DNA of 64,000 bases from Bacillota bacterium (lineage in GTDB: Bacteria; Bacillota; Bacilli; Alicyclobacillales; SLC66). Position 1 is the first letter of the stretch; the number at the start of each line of letters is the position of its first letter. The notes under the pieces were generated by a model that saw nothing but the letters and a program-made list of their open reading frames with translations, was not told the DNA's origin and searched no databases. The translations under genes were made by a program, and so were the position numbers. The DNA is taken from positions 1-64,000 of the forward strand of contig JAPNUP010000124.1 in NCBI GenBank assembly GCA_026627345.1, in the 5' to 3' direction. Shown piece by piece: positions 36,564 through 45,959 of the stretch.

Positions 36564-37403
36564 ATGGCTCAGTTGATCGATGGACGCAAGTGGGCAGCCG
36601 TGAGTCGCGCAGAGACTGCGCAATCCGTTGCCATGCTCGTTCAAAAAGGCATCACTCCGGGACTCGCGGTCATTTTGGTCGGTGACAACCCGGCCTCTGA
36701 AAGCTATGTGCGTGGGAAGGAGAAGGCGGCGCGCGAGGTGGGGATCACTTCGCAGCTGATTCGTCTACCTGTAGAGACCACGGAGACAGAACTGCTACAT
36801 TGGATCGACCTGCTGAACCGTGACCCTTTGTGTCACGGTATATTGGTACAATTACCACTGCCTGACCATATAGCGGCAGAACGAGTGATTGAAGCGATCT
36901 CACCGGCCAAAGACGTCGACGGTTTCCACACACAAAATATAGGTGCACTGTCTGTTGGTCTGCCGGCGATCGTACCATGCACACCGCTAGGTGTGATGAA
37001 GCTGCTCGCATACGAAAGTGTCCCTATTGCCGGTGCTCATGCTGTCATCATTGGTCGTTCCAACATCGTGGGCAAACCAATGGCCTCGCTACTGCTGGCG
37101 CAAAGTGCCACGGTCACCATTTGTCATTCCAAAACTCATGATTTAGCAAGCATCACGCGCCAAGCTGACATTCTCGTTGCAGCAGTTGGACGCCCGAAGA
37201 TGGTGACCGGCGATATGATCAAACCCGGCGCTGTGGTCATCGATGTGGGGATCAACAGAACGGATGAAGGGCTCGTCGGTGACGTGGACTTTGCGTCTGC
37301 ATCAACAGTCGCCGCAGCGATCACGCCTGTACCGCGGGGCGTCGGACCGATGACCATCGCGATGCTCTTACACAATACGGTGACTGCCGCGCTGCGTACC
37401 TGA
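36564..37403 (+). CDS. folD: Bifunctional methylenetetrahydrofolate dehydrogenase/cyclohydrolase
   Basis: Interconverts methylene- and formyl-tetrahydrofolate. Signatures: [15 protein letters not shown] with catalytic Lys, [19 protein letters not shown], and [17 protein letters not shown]. 279 aa. Links to the upstream gcv operon metabolically through one-carbon units. RBS GAGAGGGG. Confidence 0.97.
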   Translation: MAQLIDGRKWAAVSRAETAQSVAMLVQKGITPGLAVILVGDNPASESYVRGKEKAAREVGITSQLIRLPVETTETELLHWIDLLNRDPLCHGILVQLPLPDHIAAERVIEAISPAKDVDGFHTQNIGALSVGLPAIVPCTPLGVMKLLAYESVPIAGAHAVIIGRSNIVGKPMASLLLAQSATVTICHSKTHDLASITRQADILVAAVGRPKMVTGDMIKPGAVVIDVGINRTDEGLVGDVDFASASTVAAAITPVPRGVGPMTIAMLLHNTVTAALRT

Positions 37404-37433
37404 TCGTAGATCTGCCAGTCAGGAGGTAGTCCC

Positions 37434-38792
37434 ATGCGGCCAATATACTCCGTATCCGAGCTGACACAACTTCTCAAACAACACATTCAGAGTGCGGAAC
37501 CTTTCTCGCAGACGGCGGTGACAGGTGAGATTTCCAACCTCAGTCGACCGGCCAGCGGACATCTCTACTTCACGCTCAAAGACGACCGTGCCCGGCTTCG
37601 GGTTGTGATGTTTGCCAGTAAAGCCCGCTTTTTGCGATTTCAACCGCGTGATGGCATGCGCGTGGTCGCATATGGCGGGCTAAGTGTATATGAAAGCACC
37701 GGTGACTACCAATTATATGCAGAATCTATGCAACCGGATGGTGTAGGCGAGCTTTACCTAGCCTATGAACAGCTGCGTCAACGCCTGGAATCTGAGGGCC
37801 TGTTTGGTCGAGAGCGCAAACAGGCTCTACCTGCCTTTCCTCGTAGAATCGCGCTAGTGACATCGGCTACTGGGGCGGCTGTGCGCGACATGATCATCAC
37901 TTTACAACGGCGCTATCCGCTCGGTGAACTGATCGTGGTACCCGTCACCGTGCAAGGGGACGACGCCGCACGGCAAATCGCACAAGGTATTCGCCTCGTA
38001 TGCACAGAGCGTTTGGCGGACGTGATGATTGTAGGGCGTGGGGGCGGTTCTTTTGAAGAATTGTTCGCGTTCAATGCCGAACTCGTCGCTCGTGCGATCG
38101 CCGCTGCGGATATTCCTGTTGTGTCCGCCGTTGGACACGAGACGGACGTCACGATTGCGGATTTTGTGGCCGATGTGCGCGCGCCGACACCGACCGCGGC
38201 GGCAGAACTTGTCGCTCCCGATCTGGGGGAAGTGGCCGCGTTTCTCGCGCAAGCTGAGCACCGTTTAAAGTCCTCGATTTCTCGCCGATTACAGAGCGAG
38301 CGCGATCGCCTCGAACGCCTGTCCGATAGTCGACCCTTTCGCGATCCGCTGTGGTGGCTCGGCGGCAAGAGTGAACGGGTGGATCGCTTGGAGCGGCAAC
38401 TGCAGTCTTCGCTAGTAGGTGTCGTCCGAAAAGGATTACGTCGACTTGGCGCCTTAGAACTTCGTCTCACGGCGCGTAGCCCAGAAATCCGCATCGTCAG
38501 TGCCAAAGGGCGCTTGCAGGAATTAACGCGTCGTCTAGAGGGCGGCTGTGAAGGTGTGCTCAAGCGGTCACGCACCGACCTAGCGCGCGCTATGGATCGT
38601 CTCGACATGCTGTCCCCGCTCGCGGTGTTAAGGCGCGGATATGCCACTGTGACAGGAGCGCAAGGCGGAAAATTGGCAACATCAGTGGATGCAGTACAAC
38701 CCGGCGATTTTGTTCATGTACAGATGCGTGATGGGTGGCTTGATTGCCAGGTATGGGGTGTCTATCCAGAGGGTGAGGAGGCTGATTCATGA
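37434..38792 (+). CDS. xseA: Exodeoxyribonuclease VII large subunit
   Basis: 452 aa. N-terminal OB fold (EISNLSRPASGHLYFTLKD), central catalytic domain (VGRGGGSFEELFAFN; SAVGHETDVTIADFVAD) and a C-terminal coiled-coil region. AGGAGG before ATG. Overlaps xseB by four bases. Confidence 0.96.
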   Translation: MRPIYSVSELTQLLKQHIQSAEPFSQTAVTGEISNLSRPASGHLYFTLKDDRARLRVVMFASKARFLRFQPRDGMRVVAYGGLSVYESTGDYQLYAESMQPDGVGELYLAYEQLRQRLESEGLFGRERKQALPAFPRRIALVTSATGAAVRDMIITLQRRYPLGELIVVPVTVQGDDAARQIAQGIRLVCTERLADVMIVGRGGGSFEELFAFNAELVARAIAAADIPVVSAVGHETDVTIADFVADVRAPTPTAAAELVAPDLGEVAAFLAQAEHRLKSSISRRLQSERDRLERLSDSRPFRDPLWWLGGKSERVDRLERQLQSSLVGVVRKGLRRLGALELRLTARSPEIRIVSAKGRLQELTRRLEGGCEGVLKRSRTDLARAMDRLDMLSPLAVLRRGYATVTGAQGGKLATSVDAVQPGDFVHVQMRDGWLDCQVWGVYPEGEEADS

Positions 38793-39082
38793 AAGGTGAG
38801 AGTGCAAAGCGCGAGGCGGTCAGCGAAGGAGTAACAGGACCTGTCTCTGGCGACGATACAGTGATCGCGTTTGAAGCGGCCATGACTGCGCTAGAAGGGG
38901 TTGTGCGTGCGCTAGAAAGCGGAGAACTGCCACTGGAAGCAGCTATAGATCAGTTTCAATCTGGCATGCGTTTGGTGAAAATGTGCCGGGATCAACTGGA
39001 GGCAGCTGAGCAGAAAGTGGAAATGGTTCTGGCTTCCGAACAAGGTATCGTACGTAAGCCCTTCGCTTTGGAGGAGTCCTGA
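38789..39082 (+). CDS. xseB: Exodeoxyribonuclease VII small subunit
   Basis: 97 aa, three-helix small subunit: AMTALEGVVRALESGELPLEAAIDQF and GMRLVKMCRDQLEAAEQKV are the family core. An acidic, poorly conserved N-terminal extension of about 30 residues precedes it. Stop overlaps ispA start. Confidence 0.93.
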   Translation: MKGESAKREAVSEGVTGPVSGDDTVIAFEAAMTALEGVVRALESGELPLEAAIDQFQSGMRLVKMCRDQLEAAEQKVEMVLASEQGIVRKPFALEES

Positions 39083-39966
39083 TGGAGGACTTTCAAGCGT
39101 ACTGGCAAGTCGCTGTCTCGCGAGTGGATCAGGCGCTAGACCGTTACATGCCTGCTTCAGATCTGGTGGAAGAGCGCTTACACGAGGCGATGCGCTATAG
39201 TGTATTCGCAGGTGGCAAGCGGCTTCGGCCGCTCTTATGCCTCACCGTCGCGCAGGCTTGCGGCCTGTCTGAAGAAGCGCTCTTACCTGCAGCGTGTGCC
39301 TTGGAAATGGTGCACACGTACTCACTTATCCATGACGACCTACCTGCGATGGATGACGATGACTACCGAAGAGGGAAACTGACGAATCACAAAGTGTTCG
39401 GAGAAGCCACTGCGCTACTTGCGGGTGATGCACTGTTGACCTGTGCCTTTGAAACTTTGCTAGCCTCTGACGTGCCCGCCTCTTCTTTGGTCTTAATGGT
39501 TAAAGAATTGGCACAAGCCAGTGGAGCGGCTGGCATGATCGGTGGTCAAATGGGGGACATGGCAGCTGAGGGACGAGCCGTGACACGCACGGAACTGGAG
39601 TCGATTCACGCTAGGAAGACCGGCGCCTTGCTATTGGCCTCGGCACGAATTCCGGTGATTGCGGCGGGCTGTGATGATGTCACCACGAGAGCTGTCACTG
39701 CATACGCCAAGGCGATTGGGCTGGCTTTTCAAATTCAGGACGACGTACTGGATGTATCTGGCGATCCTGTGAAGATGGGGAAATCTGTGGGGGCGGACGT
39801 TTCGCACGATAAGGCGACATTTCCATCGCTCATCGGGCTTACAGCTTCCCGGCAACTCATCCATGAGCTCACTAAGCAGGCGGTCGAGGTCATTGTACGC
39901 ACCCCCCATTTACAATCTGAACGATTGGTGCAATTAGCCGAGTACTTGCGTTCGCGCGATCGTTAA
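39082..39966 (+). CDS. ispA: Polyprenyl synthetase, farnesyl diphosphate synthase type
   Basis: Makes farnesyl diphosphate. First aspartate-rich motif HDDLPAMDDDDYRRGK and second QIQDDVLDVSGD are intact; GGKRLRPLL is also conserved. 294 aa. In most Bacilli dxs follows; here the next gene is rimP after a promoter. Confidence 0.94.
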   Translation: MEDFQAYWQVAVSRVDQALDRYMPASDLVEERLHEAMRYSVFAGGKRLRPLLCLTVAQACGLSEEALLPAACALEMVHTYSLIHDDLPAMDDDDYRRGKLTNHKVFGEATALLAGDALLTCAFETLLASDVPASSLVLMVKELAQASGAAGMIGGQMGDMAAEGRAVTRTELESIHARKTGALLLASARIPVIAAGCDDVTTRAVTAYAKAIGLAFQIQDDVLDVSGDPVKMGKSVGADVSHDKATFPSLIGLTASRQLIHELTKQAVEVIVRTPHLQSERLVQLAEYLRSRDR

Positions 39967-39975
39967 GCGCGCTCA

Positions 39976-40004
39976 TTGCGTGAATGCGGCAGAGGTGGTA
40001 TAAT
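39976..40004 (+). promoter_or_regulatory. Sigma-A promoter of the rimP-nusA-infB operon
   Basis: TTGCGT (39976-39981), 17-base spacer, perfect TATAAT (39999-40004). Gives a leader of about 145 bases before rimP. Confidence 0.8.
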
Positions 40005-40047
40005 CACGCTATCGGAACGGGAGCGTATCATACGTATGTGTGCTACC

Positions 40048-40071
40048 AGAGTGGGGAATCCCCACTCTTTC
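40048..40071 (+). terminator. Leader hairpin before rimP, possible attenuator
   Basis: AGAGTGGGG (40048-40056) pairs exactly with CCCCACTCT (40060-40068), loop AAT, followed by TTTCGTTT. Looks like an intrinsic terminator inside the rimP leader; it may be read through or controlled (NusA is encoded downstream). Confidence 0.6.
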
Positions 40072-40157
40072 GTTTGTGCGAGTGAGTTCATCCCTCTGCA
40101 AAGCCGCCGATTGTCCTGCGGGCCCTGACCCTGCGACCATATCAGGAGGTCACAAAA

Positions 40158-40619
40158 GTGAAGCCAAAAGTAACGGATCTCGTCGAAGAAATGGTGAACC
40201 CCATTCTCTCTCGATTGGGACTCCTATTGGTGGAAGTCGAGTATAAAAAAGAAGGCGCGAACTGGATGTTGCGCGTCTTCATAGACCGAGCGGATGGCGC
40301 AGTGGATTTGGACGACTGTGCGATTGTCAGCGAGAATCTGTCAGTTGCGCTGGATGAACGTGATCCAATTCCGAACGCCTATTTTTTGGAGGTGTCTTCA
40401 GCGGGTGCGGAACGTCCGCTCAAACGGCCGCAGGACTTTGAACGATCGATCGGTAAACGCGTGAATGTGTCTTTTTACGAGCCGATCGACGGTCATAAGG
40501 TGATTGAGGGGACTCTCTTGTCATACGGAGAAGGTGAGTTGAGCATAGCGGGCGAGAAAGAGGCATTTTCAGTGCCGCTGGACAAGATTGCAGGCGCTCG
40601 CTTGGCGATTGAATGGTAA
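40158..40619 (+). CDS. rimP: Ribosome maturation factor RimP
   Basis: Needed for 30S assembly. N-terminal domain (LVEVEYKKEGANWMLRVFID), DDCAIVSENLSVALDERDP, and SSAGAERPLKRPQDFERSIGK are family signatures. 153 aa. GTG start with AGGAGG. First gene of the classic rimP-nusA-rnpM-ylxQ-infB cluster. Confidence 0.95.
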   Translation: MKPKVTDLVEEMVNPILSRLGLLLVEVEYKKEGANWMLRVFIDRADGAVDLDDCAIVSENLSVALDERDPIPNAYFLEVSSAGAERPLKRPQDFERSIGKRVNVSFYEPIDGHKVIEGTLLSYGEGELSIAGEKEAFSVPLDKIAGARLAIEW

Positions 40620-40646
40620 AAGAGAAAGGAGGCTGTCATCCTTTAT

Positions 40647-41732
40647 ATGAATGCAGACTTTTTAGAGGCGTTAAGCCAACTTGAAAACGAGCGCGGCATC
40701 AGTAGCACTGTCTTGATAGAGGCTATTGAGCAGGCGCTCATTTCCGCATACAAGCGCAATTTTGGTTCCGCGCAAAACGTGCGTGTCGAGATTGACCGCC
40801 AGTCGGGCGTGTTTCGCGTCTTTGCCCGAAAGACGGTAGTAGAAGAGCCGCACGATCATCGACTGGAGATTTCCCTCGATGTCGCAGAACAGATGAGTGG
40901 CAAGTATCAGCTCGGAGACATTGTCGAACAAGAGGTGACTCCTCGTGAGTTCGGCCGCATTGCGGCGCAGACTGCAAAGCAGGTGGTTACGCAGCGAATT
41001 CGGGAAGCTGAACGCGGGATTATTTACACAGCTTATGCGGACCTCGAGGAAGATATCGTCACAGGGATCGTCGCGCGGCAGGATGCCCGCTATTTTTATG
41101 TCGATCTCGACCGTACGGAGGGCTTGCTGCCGATCAACGAAATCATCCCAGGTGAGGTTTTGCGGCTTGGGGATCGGATTAAGGTTTTTATCACGCGAGT
41201 GGAAAAGACAACGAAAGGCCCGCAGATTATGCTGTCTCGCACGCATGCAGGCTTGTTGCGGCGTTTGCTAGAGCTCGAGGTGCCGGAAATCTACGATGGT
41301 GTGGTAGAAGTCAAGGCGGTGGCGCGGGAAGCGGGTTCGCGTAGCAAGGTTGCCGTATATTCGCGCAACAGCGACGTGGACGCCATTGGTGCCTGCGTAG
41401 GGCCCAAGGGGATGCGGATTCAATCGATCGTTTCGGAGCTTTGCGGAGAGAAGATCGATGTGATCGAGTGGAGTAACGACGCTGGCATATTTGCGGCCAT
41501 GAGTTTGTCCCCGGCTAAAGTGGTGGATGTGGAGATCTTTGACGAAGAAAAGCTGGCACGCGTCACAGTGCCAGATAATCAACTCTCACTCGCCATTGGC
41601 AAGGAAGGACAGAACGCCCGATTGGCTGCAAAGCTAACCGGTTGGAAGATCGATATCAAGAGCGAGAGTCAGGTTGGGCGGACGACGTCTTTGTTTGCAG
41701 ATTTCGCCAGTGACGCGCTTTATTCCGAATAA
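40647..41732 (+). CDS. nusA: Transcription termination/antitermination factor NusA
   Basis: 361 aa: N-terminal RNA polymerase-binding domain, S1 (EEDIVTGIVARQDARYFYVD), KH1 (VGPKGMRIQSIVSELCGEKID) and KH2 (NQLSLAIGKEGQNARLAAKLTGWKI, split here). No C-terminal acidic repeats, usual for Bacilli. AAAGGAGG upstream. Confidence 0.97.
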   Translation: MNADFLEALSQLENERGISSTVLIEAIEQALISAYKRNFGSAQNVRVEIDRQSGVFRVFARKTVVEEPHDHRLEISLDVAEQMSGKYQLGDIVEQEVTPREFGRIAAQTAKQVVTQRIREAERGIIYTAYADLEEDIVTGIVARQDARYFYVDLDRTEGLLPINEIIPGEVLRLGDRIKVFITRVEKTTKGPQIMLSRTHAGLLRRLLELEVPEIYDGVVEVKAVAREAGSRSKVAVYSRNSDVDAIGACVGPKGMRIQSIVSELCGEKIDVIEWSNDAGIFAAMSLSPAKVVDVEIFDEEKLARVTVPDNQLSLAIGKEGQNARLAAKLTGWKIDIKSESQVGRTTSLFADFASDALYSE

Positions 41733-41760
41733 AAGAACCTTCAGGTCGAGGTGACGTGTT

Positions 41761-42048
41761 GTGCCGAAGCGGATTCCGGAGCGGCAGTGTGTAGGATGCC
41801 AAGAGCAAAAGCCTAAACGCAGTATGTTGCGTATTGTGCTTACGCCTGAAGGTGACATTTTGATCGACCCGACAGGCAAGAAAGCAGGGCGCGGCGCTTA
41901 CATCTGTCAGAAACGTAGCTGCTTTTTGCAGGCGCAAAAACGCAAGTCGCTCGACCGCGGGTTAAAGACCAGTGTCAAACCCGAAGTGTACGACGCGTTG
42001 GCCAGCCTTCTTGAGGATACGGAGGAAGCCGGTGATCGCAGTGGCTAA
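41761..42048 (+). CDS. rnpM: RnpM (YlxR), RNase P modulator
   Basis: 95 aa RNA-binding protein: RQCVGCQEQKPKRSMLRI and GRGAYICQKRSCF with two Cys pairs are the YlxR signature. Recently named RnpM for its effect on RNase P in B. subtilis (established knowledge). GTG start. Slightly overlaps ylxQ. Confidence 0.93.
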   Translation: MPKRIPERQCVGCQEQKPKRSMLRIVLTPEGDILIDPTGKKAGRGAYICQKRSCFLQAQKRKSLDRGLKTSVKPEVYDALASLLEDTEEAGDRSG

Positions 42049-42403
42049 TTTGTTATCTGCGGTTGGACTCGCGGCGCGTGCGAGGGAAGTGGTGTCTGGT
42101 GAAGATTTTTGCTTTCGGGCGATTCGCCAGGGCCGGGCTCGGGTTGTACTTCTAGCGAGTGATGCGGGTGCCAATGGGGCGAAAAAAGTGCGCGATAAGT
42201 GTGCGTTTTACCACGTTCCTTTGGTTGTGACCTTGAATCGGGATGATTTGGGTCGGGCGATTGGCAAGCCCTCGCGAACGGTGGTCGCTATCACATCTGC
42301 TGCGTTTGCGGATATGGTGTTACAGGCGATCGACGGCCATCCGGATGGAGGACATCCGAGGACTTTGGAGGTGACTGTATTTGACAAAACTCCGCGTGTA
42401 TGA
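42032..42403 (+). CDS. ylxQ: L7Ae/L30e/S12e/Gadd45-family protein YlxQ
   Basis: K-turn RNA-binding fold. [21 protein letters not shown] and [20 protein letters not shown] are family features. GTG 42032, GGAGG at 42021-42025; frame open to 41972. 123 aa. Overlaps infB by 23 bases. Confidence 0.85.
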   Translation: MIAVANLLSAVGLAARAREVVSGEDFCFRAIRQGRARVVLLASDAGANGAKKVRDKCAFYHVPLVVTLNRDDLGRAIGKPSRTVVAITSAAFADMVLQAIDGHPDGGHPRTLEVTVFDKTPRV

Positions 42404-45400
42404 GTACGCCAAGCAATTGAACATGTCGAGCAAGGAAATCATTACAATTTTGAGCCGTCTGAATATTCCGGTGAATAACCACATGAGTGTCATGGAGACA
42501 CCTATGGTGGAAGCGGTGGAGAGTTTTTTTTCGGATGTCAAGTCGCGTGCTGCGACAAGAACGGCCGCTGAGCAAGAGCGTAGGCAGGAACGCGAGCGTG
42601 CGATGGCTGAAGCTCGTGCCGCAAAAGCCGCGCAAGAGAAGGAAAAAGAGGGAACTGTGGAGGGTGAAGGATTGGTACGTACGGTTCGGATCGCAGATGT
42701 GGCAGGGTTAGAAGGGCGCTCCGGGCAAACGGGAGTTTCCACCGTCAGTGAGGTCTCGACAGAAGCGCCGGTGGCACATGCCACCCCAAGCAAGTCAGTG
42801 GCTGAGGAGATTGTCCGTGCTCCGATCGAACACCAAGTAGATGAGTCCGCTACTCAGATCACCGGTGCACGCTCAACGCAGGCGACCGCAGAAGGTCAAC
42901 AGTCGACTCGGCGTCCGGATGGGATGGGCCAAAGAACCGGTCAACCGCGCAGCGGTTCGCAAGAAGGTGGCACTAGTGGGGGCTACAACCGTCCACAAGG
43001 CGACCGTCCCGCAGGTGGGGGCTACAACCGTCCGCAAGGCGACCGTCCCGCAGGTGGCGGCTACAACCGTCCGCAAGGCGACCGTCCCGCAGGCGGCGGC
43101 TACAACCGCCCGCAAGGCGACCGTCCCGCAGGCGGCGGCTACAACCGTCCACAAGGCGACCGCCCGGCAGGTGCTGGCGGCTACAACCGTCCGCAAGGCG
43201 ACCGTCCGGCAGGCGCTGGCGGCTACAACCGTCCACAAGGCGATCGTCCGGCAGGCGCTGGCGGCTACAACCGTCCACAAGGTGATCGTCCGGCAGGTGG
43301 CGGCGGCTACAACCGTCCACAAGGCGACCGTCCGGCAGGTGGCGGCGGCTACAACCGTCCGCAAGGCGACCGTCCGGCAGGTGGCGGCGGCTACAATCGC
43401 CCACAAGGCGACCGTCCGGCAGGTGGCGGCGGCTACAATCGCCCGCAAGGCGGATCATCCGCTGGCAATCGGGCTCCTGGACGCTCAGGCGGCGGCTTTG
43501 GCGGCAACGCTGCAGCGAGTGGCGCGCGAAGCGACAATGGAGCGCGTGGCGGCGCGGGCAGTCGGAATTTCGGAGGCGGCTCGGGAACCGGCTCGCGTTT
43601 TACACCGGCGCAAGGGGATGCAGCGCGCAGCAGCGGTAACGGGGCTGGTAGTCGCAAACGCGGCAGTGGCAACGGCGATCGCGCAGGCGGCAATCGCTTC
43701 GGTTCTGACCGCCGCGAGAACAATCGCAAGTTGCAGGCGCCACGCTCGCGTGGCCGTTCCGAACAGACTGTAAGGGCGCCAGAAGGTCCGCGTCAGGTCA
43801 AAGTCGACGCACCGATGACAGTGAGTGAATTTGCCCATTTGATTCGTCGCGAGGCTTCAGAAGTGATCAAGAGACTGCTGTTTCTTGGTGTCGTAACGAC
43901 GATCAATCAAGAGATCGATACAGACACCATGGTGCTCGTGGGGGCCGAGTTTGGTACGGAAGTCATCGTCGAAGAACCGCGCAACCTAGAAGCTGAGGAA
44001 ATGCTACATGAGGTAGTTGACGAGTCTTTGCTCGAGCATCGCGCACCTGTGGTCACCATCATGGGTCACGTCGATCACGGGAAGACGACCCTGCTCGATG
44101 CTATTCGTCAGACCAATGTTACCGCCTCTGAGGCGGGGGGGATCACCCAACACATCGGCGCGTACCAAGTGGAGATTAACCAGAAGAAAATTACCTTTCT
44201 AGACACGCCTGGTCACGCAGCTTTCACCACGATGCGGGCGCGCGGAGCGCAAGTCACCGATATTACGGTGCTTGTCGTCGCTGCAGACGATGGCGTTATG
44301 CCGCAGACGGTAGAAGCGATCGACCACGCCAAGGCTGCCAATGTGCCGATTATCGTCGCTATCAACAAGATCGATAAGCCGGGTGCGAATCTTGAACGTA
44401 TCAAACAAGAGCTCACTGAACACGGTCTCGTGGCGGAAGAGTGGGGCGGCGACACGATCTTTGTCCCGATCTCGGCACTGCAAAAGCAAGGTATACCTGA
44501 ATTGCTTGAGATGATTTTACTGGTCGCTGAAGTCGCAGATCTGAAGGCCTCGCTTTCCTCTAGAGCGCGCGGCAGTGTGATTGAGGCACAGCTAGATCGT
44601 GGTCGCGGCCCAGTGGCAACGGTCTTGGTGCAAAACGGCACTTTGGCGGTCGGCGATATTGTCGTTGCTGGCAACACCTTTGGGCGGGTTCGCGCCATGG
44701 TCAATGACCGAGGACGCCGTGTCAAAGAGGCACATCCATCCATGCCGGTGGAAATTGTCGGTTTGACAGATGTCCCGAATGCCGGTGATCTCTTTGTCGT
44801 CTACGACGATGAACGGCAAGCCCGTCAGGTCTCTGAGCGGCGTACAACCCGTCAACGCGCTGAAGAACTCGGTGCGAATTCGCGTGTTACCCTCGATGAT
44901 CTGTATAAACAGATCCAAGAAGGAGAGGTCAAAGACCTCAATCTGATCTTGAAGGCCGACGTGCATGGCTCGGCTGAGGCGGTCCTCGGCGCGTTGCAAA
45001 AAATTGAGGTCAGTGGTGTACGTATCCGCGTGATTCACAGTGGGGTTGGTTCCATCACGGAATCCGATATCTTGCTCGCATCAGCTTCCAACGCGATTGT
45101 GCTTGGGTTTAATGTTCGACCTGAACCCAACGCCGCGAAGATGGCCGATTCGGAAAAAGTGGACGTGAGACTGTACCGTGTAATTTACAATCTCGTTGAG
45201 GAGATCGAATCGGCCCTCAAAGGGATGCTAGACCCGGTCTACAAAGAAGTGGTCTTAGGCCGTGCGGAGATCCGTCAGCTATTCAAGGTATCGAAAGTGG
45301 GCACGATCGCAGGCGCGATGGTACAAGAAGGAAAACTTGTGCGCGACGCAGAGGCTCGGCTGATTCGCGGGGGCGTTGTGGTGCATGAAGGGAAACTCGA

Positions 45401-45539
45401 TTCCCTGAAACGCTTCAAGGACGACACGCGTGAAGTGGCGGCTGGTTATGAGTGCGGATTGACCCTCGAGCGCTTCAACGATATCAAAGAAGGGGATATT
45501 GTAGAAGTGTTCAAAATGGAGGCCGTCAAGGCAGAGTAA
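42381..45539 (+). CDS. infB: Translation initiation factor IF-2 with tandem-repeat linker
   Basis: GTPase that positions initiator tRNA. N-terminal IF2N domain ([20 protein letters not shown]), a long disordered linker, a second IF2N-like domain ([21 protein letters not shown]), then G domain with GHVDHGKT at about 562-569, DTPGHAAF and NKID, domains II-III and the C-terminal fMet-tRNA-binding domain. 1052 aa is long for a Bacilli IF-2 because the linker holds twelve Tyr-Asn-Arg-Pro-Gln-Gly-type repeats and further Gly/Ser/Arg-rich sequence. TTG start with GGAGGTGA. An internal start after the linker may give a short IF-2 form, as in E. coli, but I see no clear evidence. Confidence 0.97.
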   Translation: MTKLRVYEYAKQLNMSSKEIITILSRLNIPVNNHMSVMETPMVEAVESFFSDVKSRAATRTAAEQERRQERERAMAEARAAKAAQEKEKEGTVEGEGLVRTVRIADVAGLEGRSGQTGVSTVSEVSTEAPVAHATPSKSVAEEIVRAPIEHQVDESATQITGARSTQATAEGQQSTRRPDGMGQRTGQPRSGSQEGGTSGGYNRPQGDRPAGGGYNRPQGDRPAGGGYNRPQGDRPAGGGYNRPQGDRPAGGGYNRPQGDRPAGAGGYNRPQGDRPAGAGGYNRPQGDRPAGAGGYNRPQGDRPAGGGGYNRPQGDRPAGGGGYNRPQGDRPAGGGGYNRPQGDRPAGGGGYNRPQGGSSAGNRAPGRSGGGFGGNAAASGARSDNGARGGAGSRNFGGGSGTGSRFTPAQGDAARSSGNGAGSRKRGSGNGDRAGGNRFGSDRRENNRKLQAPRSRGRSEQTVRAPEGPRQVKVDAPMTVSEFAHLIRREASEVIKRLLFLGVVTTINQEIDTDTMVLVGAEFGTEVIVEEPRNLEAEEMLHEVVDESLLEHRAPVVTIMGHVDHGKTTLLDAIRQTNVTASEAGGITQHIGAYQVEINQKKITFLDTPGHAAFTTMRARGAQVTDITVLVVAADDGVMPQTVEAIDHAKAANVPIIVAINKIDKPGANLERIKQELTEHGLVAEEWGGDTIFVPISALQKQGIPELLEMILLVAEVADLKASLSSRARGSVIEAQLDRGRGPVATVLVQNGTLAVGDIVVAGNTFGRVRAMVNDRGRRVKEAHPSMPVEIVGLTDVPNAGDLFVVYDDERQARQVSERRTTRQRAEELGANSRVTLDDLYKQIQEGEVKDLNLILKADVHGSAEAVLGALQKIEVSGVRIRVIHSGVGSITESDILLASASNAIVLGFNVRPEPNAAKMADSEKVDVRLYRVIYNLVEEIESALKGMLDPVYKEVVLGRAEIRQLFKVSKVGTIAGAMVQEGKLVRDAEARLIRGGVVVHEGKLDSLKRFKDDTREVAAGYECGLTLERFNDIKEGDIVEVFKMEAVKAE
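42981..43450 (+). repeat. 12-copy in-frame tandem repeat inside infB
   Basis: Units begin [13 protein letters not shown]. Tyr codons lie at 42984, 43023, 43062, 43101, 43140, then 43182, 43224, 43266, 43308, 43350, 43392 and 43434: the first four steps are 39 bases (13 residues), the remaining seven are 42 bases (14 residues) because GAGG or GGGG replaces GGG. Units are nearly identical in DNA, which suggests recent duplication or conversion. Confidence 0.97.
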
Positions 45540-45569
45540 GGCCTCCAATCCAGGGTGGGTGAAGCGTGA

Positions 45570-45959
45570 ATGAAAGTGAGAACAGAGCGCATTGCGCTGC
45601 AAATGCAAAAAGAAATCAGCGAGATTATACAGACGCAAGTGAAAGATCCGCGCGTTGGGTTTGTGACTGTCACTGCCGTAGAGGTATCGAGTGATCACAC
45701 GCACGCAAAGGTGTTCGTGTCTATTCTCGGCAACGAGGAGGAACGCGTTCGTTCGATGCAGGCGCTAGAGCGTGCCAAAGGTTTTATCCGCACGGAAGTG
45801 GGGCGTCGTATTCGCTTGCGCGTGACGCCTGAGTTGCATCTAAAACGCGATGAGTCTATGGACTACAGCTCACGCATAGGGAAAGTTCTTCAGGAGATCG
45901 CAGCGCGCGAAGAGCCGAACGTCCTTGACTCCGCCAAGGAGAACGAAGAGGATGTCTAA
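45570..45959 (+). CDS. rbfA: Ribosome-binding factor A
   Basis: 30S maturation factor. KVRTERIALQMQKEISEIIQ start and DPRVGFVTVTAVEVSSDHTHAKVFVS are classic. 129 aa. Overlaps nrnA by eight bases. Confidence 0.95.
   Translation: MKVRTERIALQMQKEISEIIQTQVKDPRVGFVTVTAVEVSSDHTHAKVFVSILGNEEERVRSMQALERAKGFIRTEVGRRIRLRVTPELHLKRDESMDYSSRIGKVLQEIAAREEPNVLDSAKENEEDV

Noticed and set aside
42873-43458. Minus-strand repetitive ORFs, or a CRISPR-like array
   Set aside because: Period is a multiple of three, there are no unique spacers and the repeat encodes IF-2 in frame.
42841-43773. Long +1-frame ORF (310 aa) inside infB
   Set aside because: It exists because the 39/42-base repeat keeps all frames open; composition is monotonous and infB is certain in the other frame.
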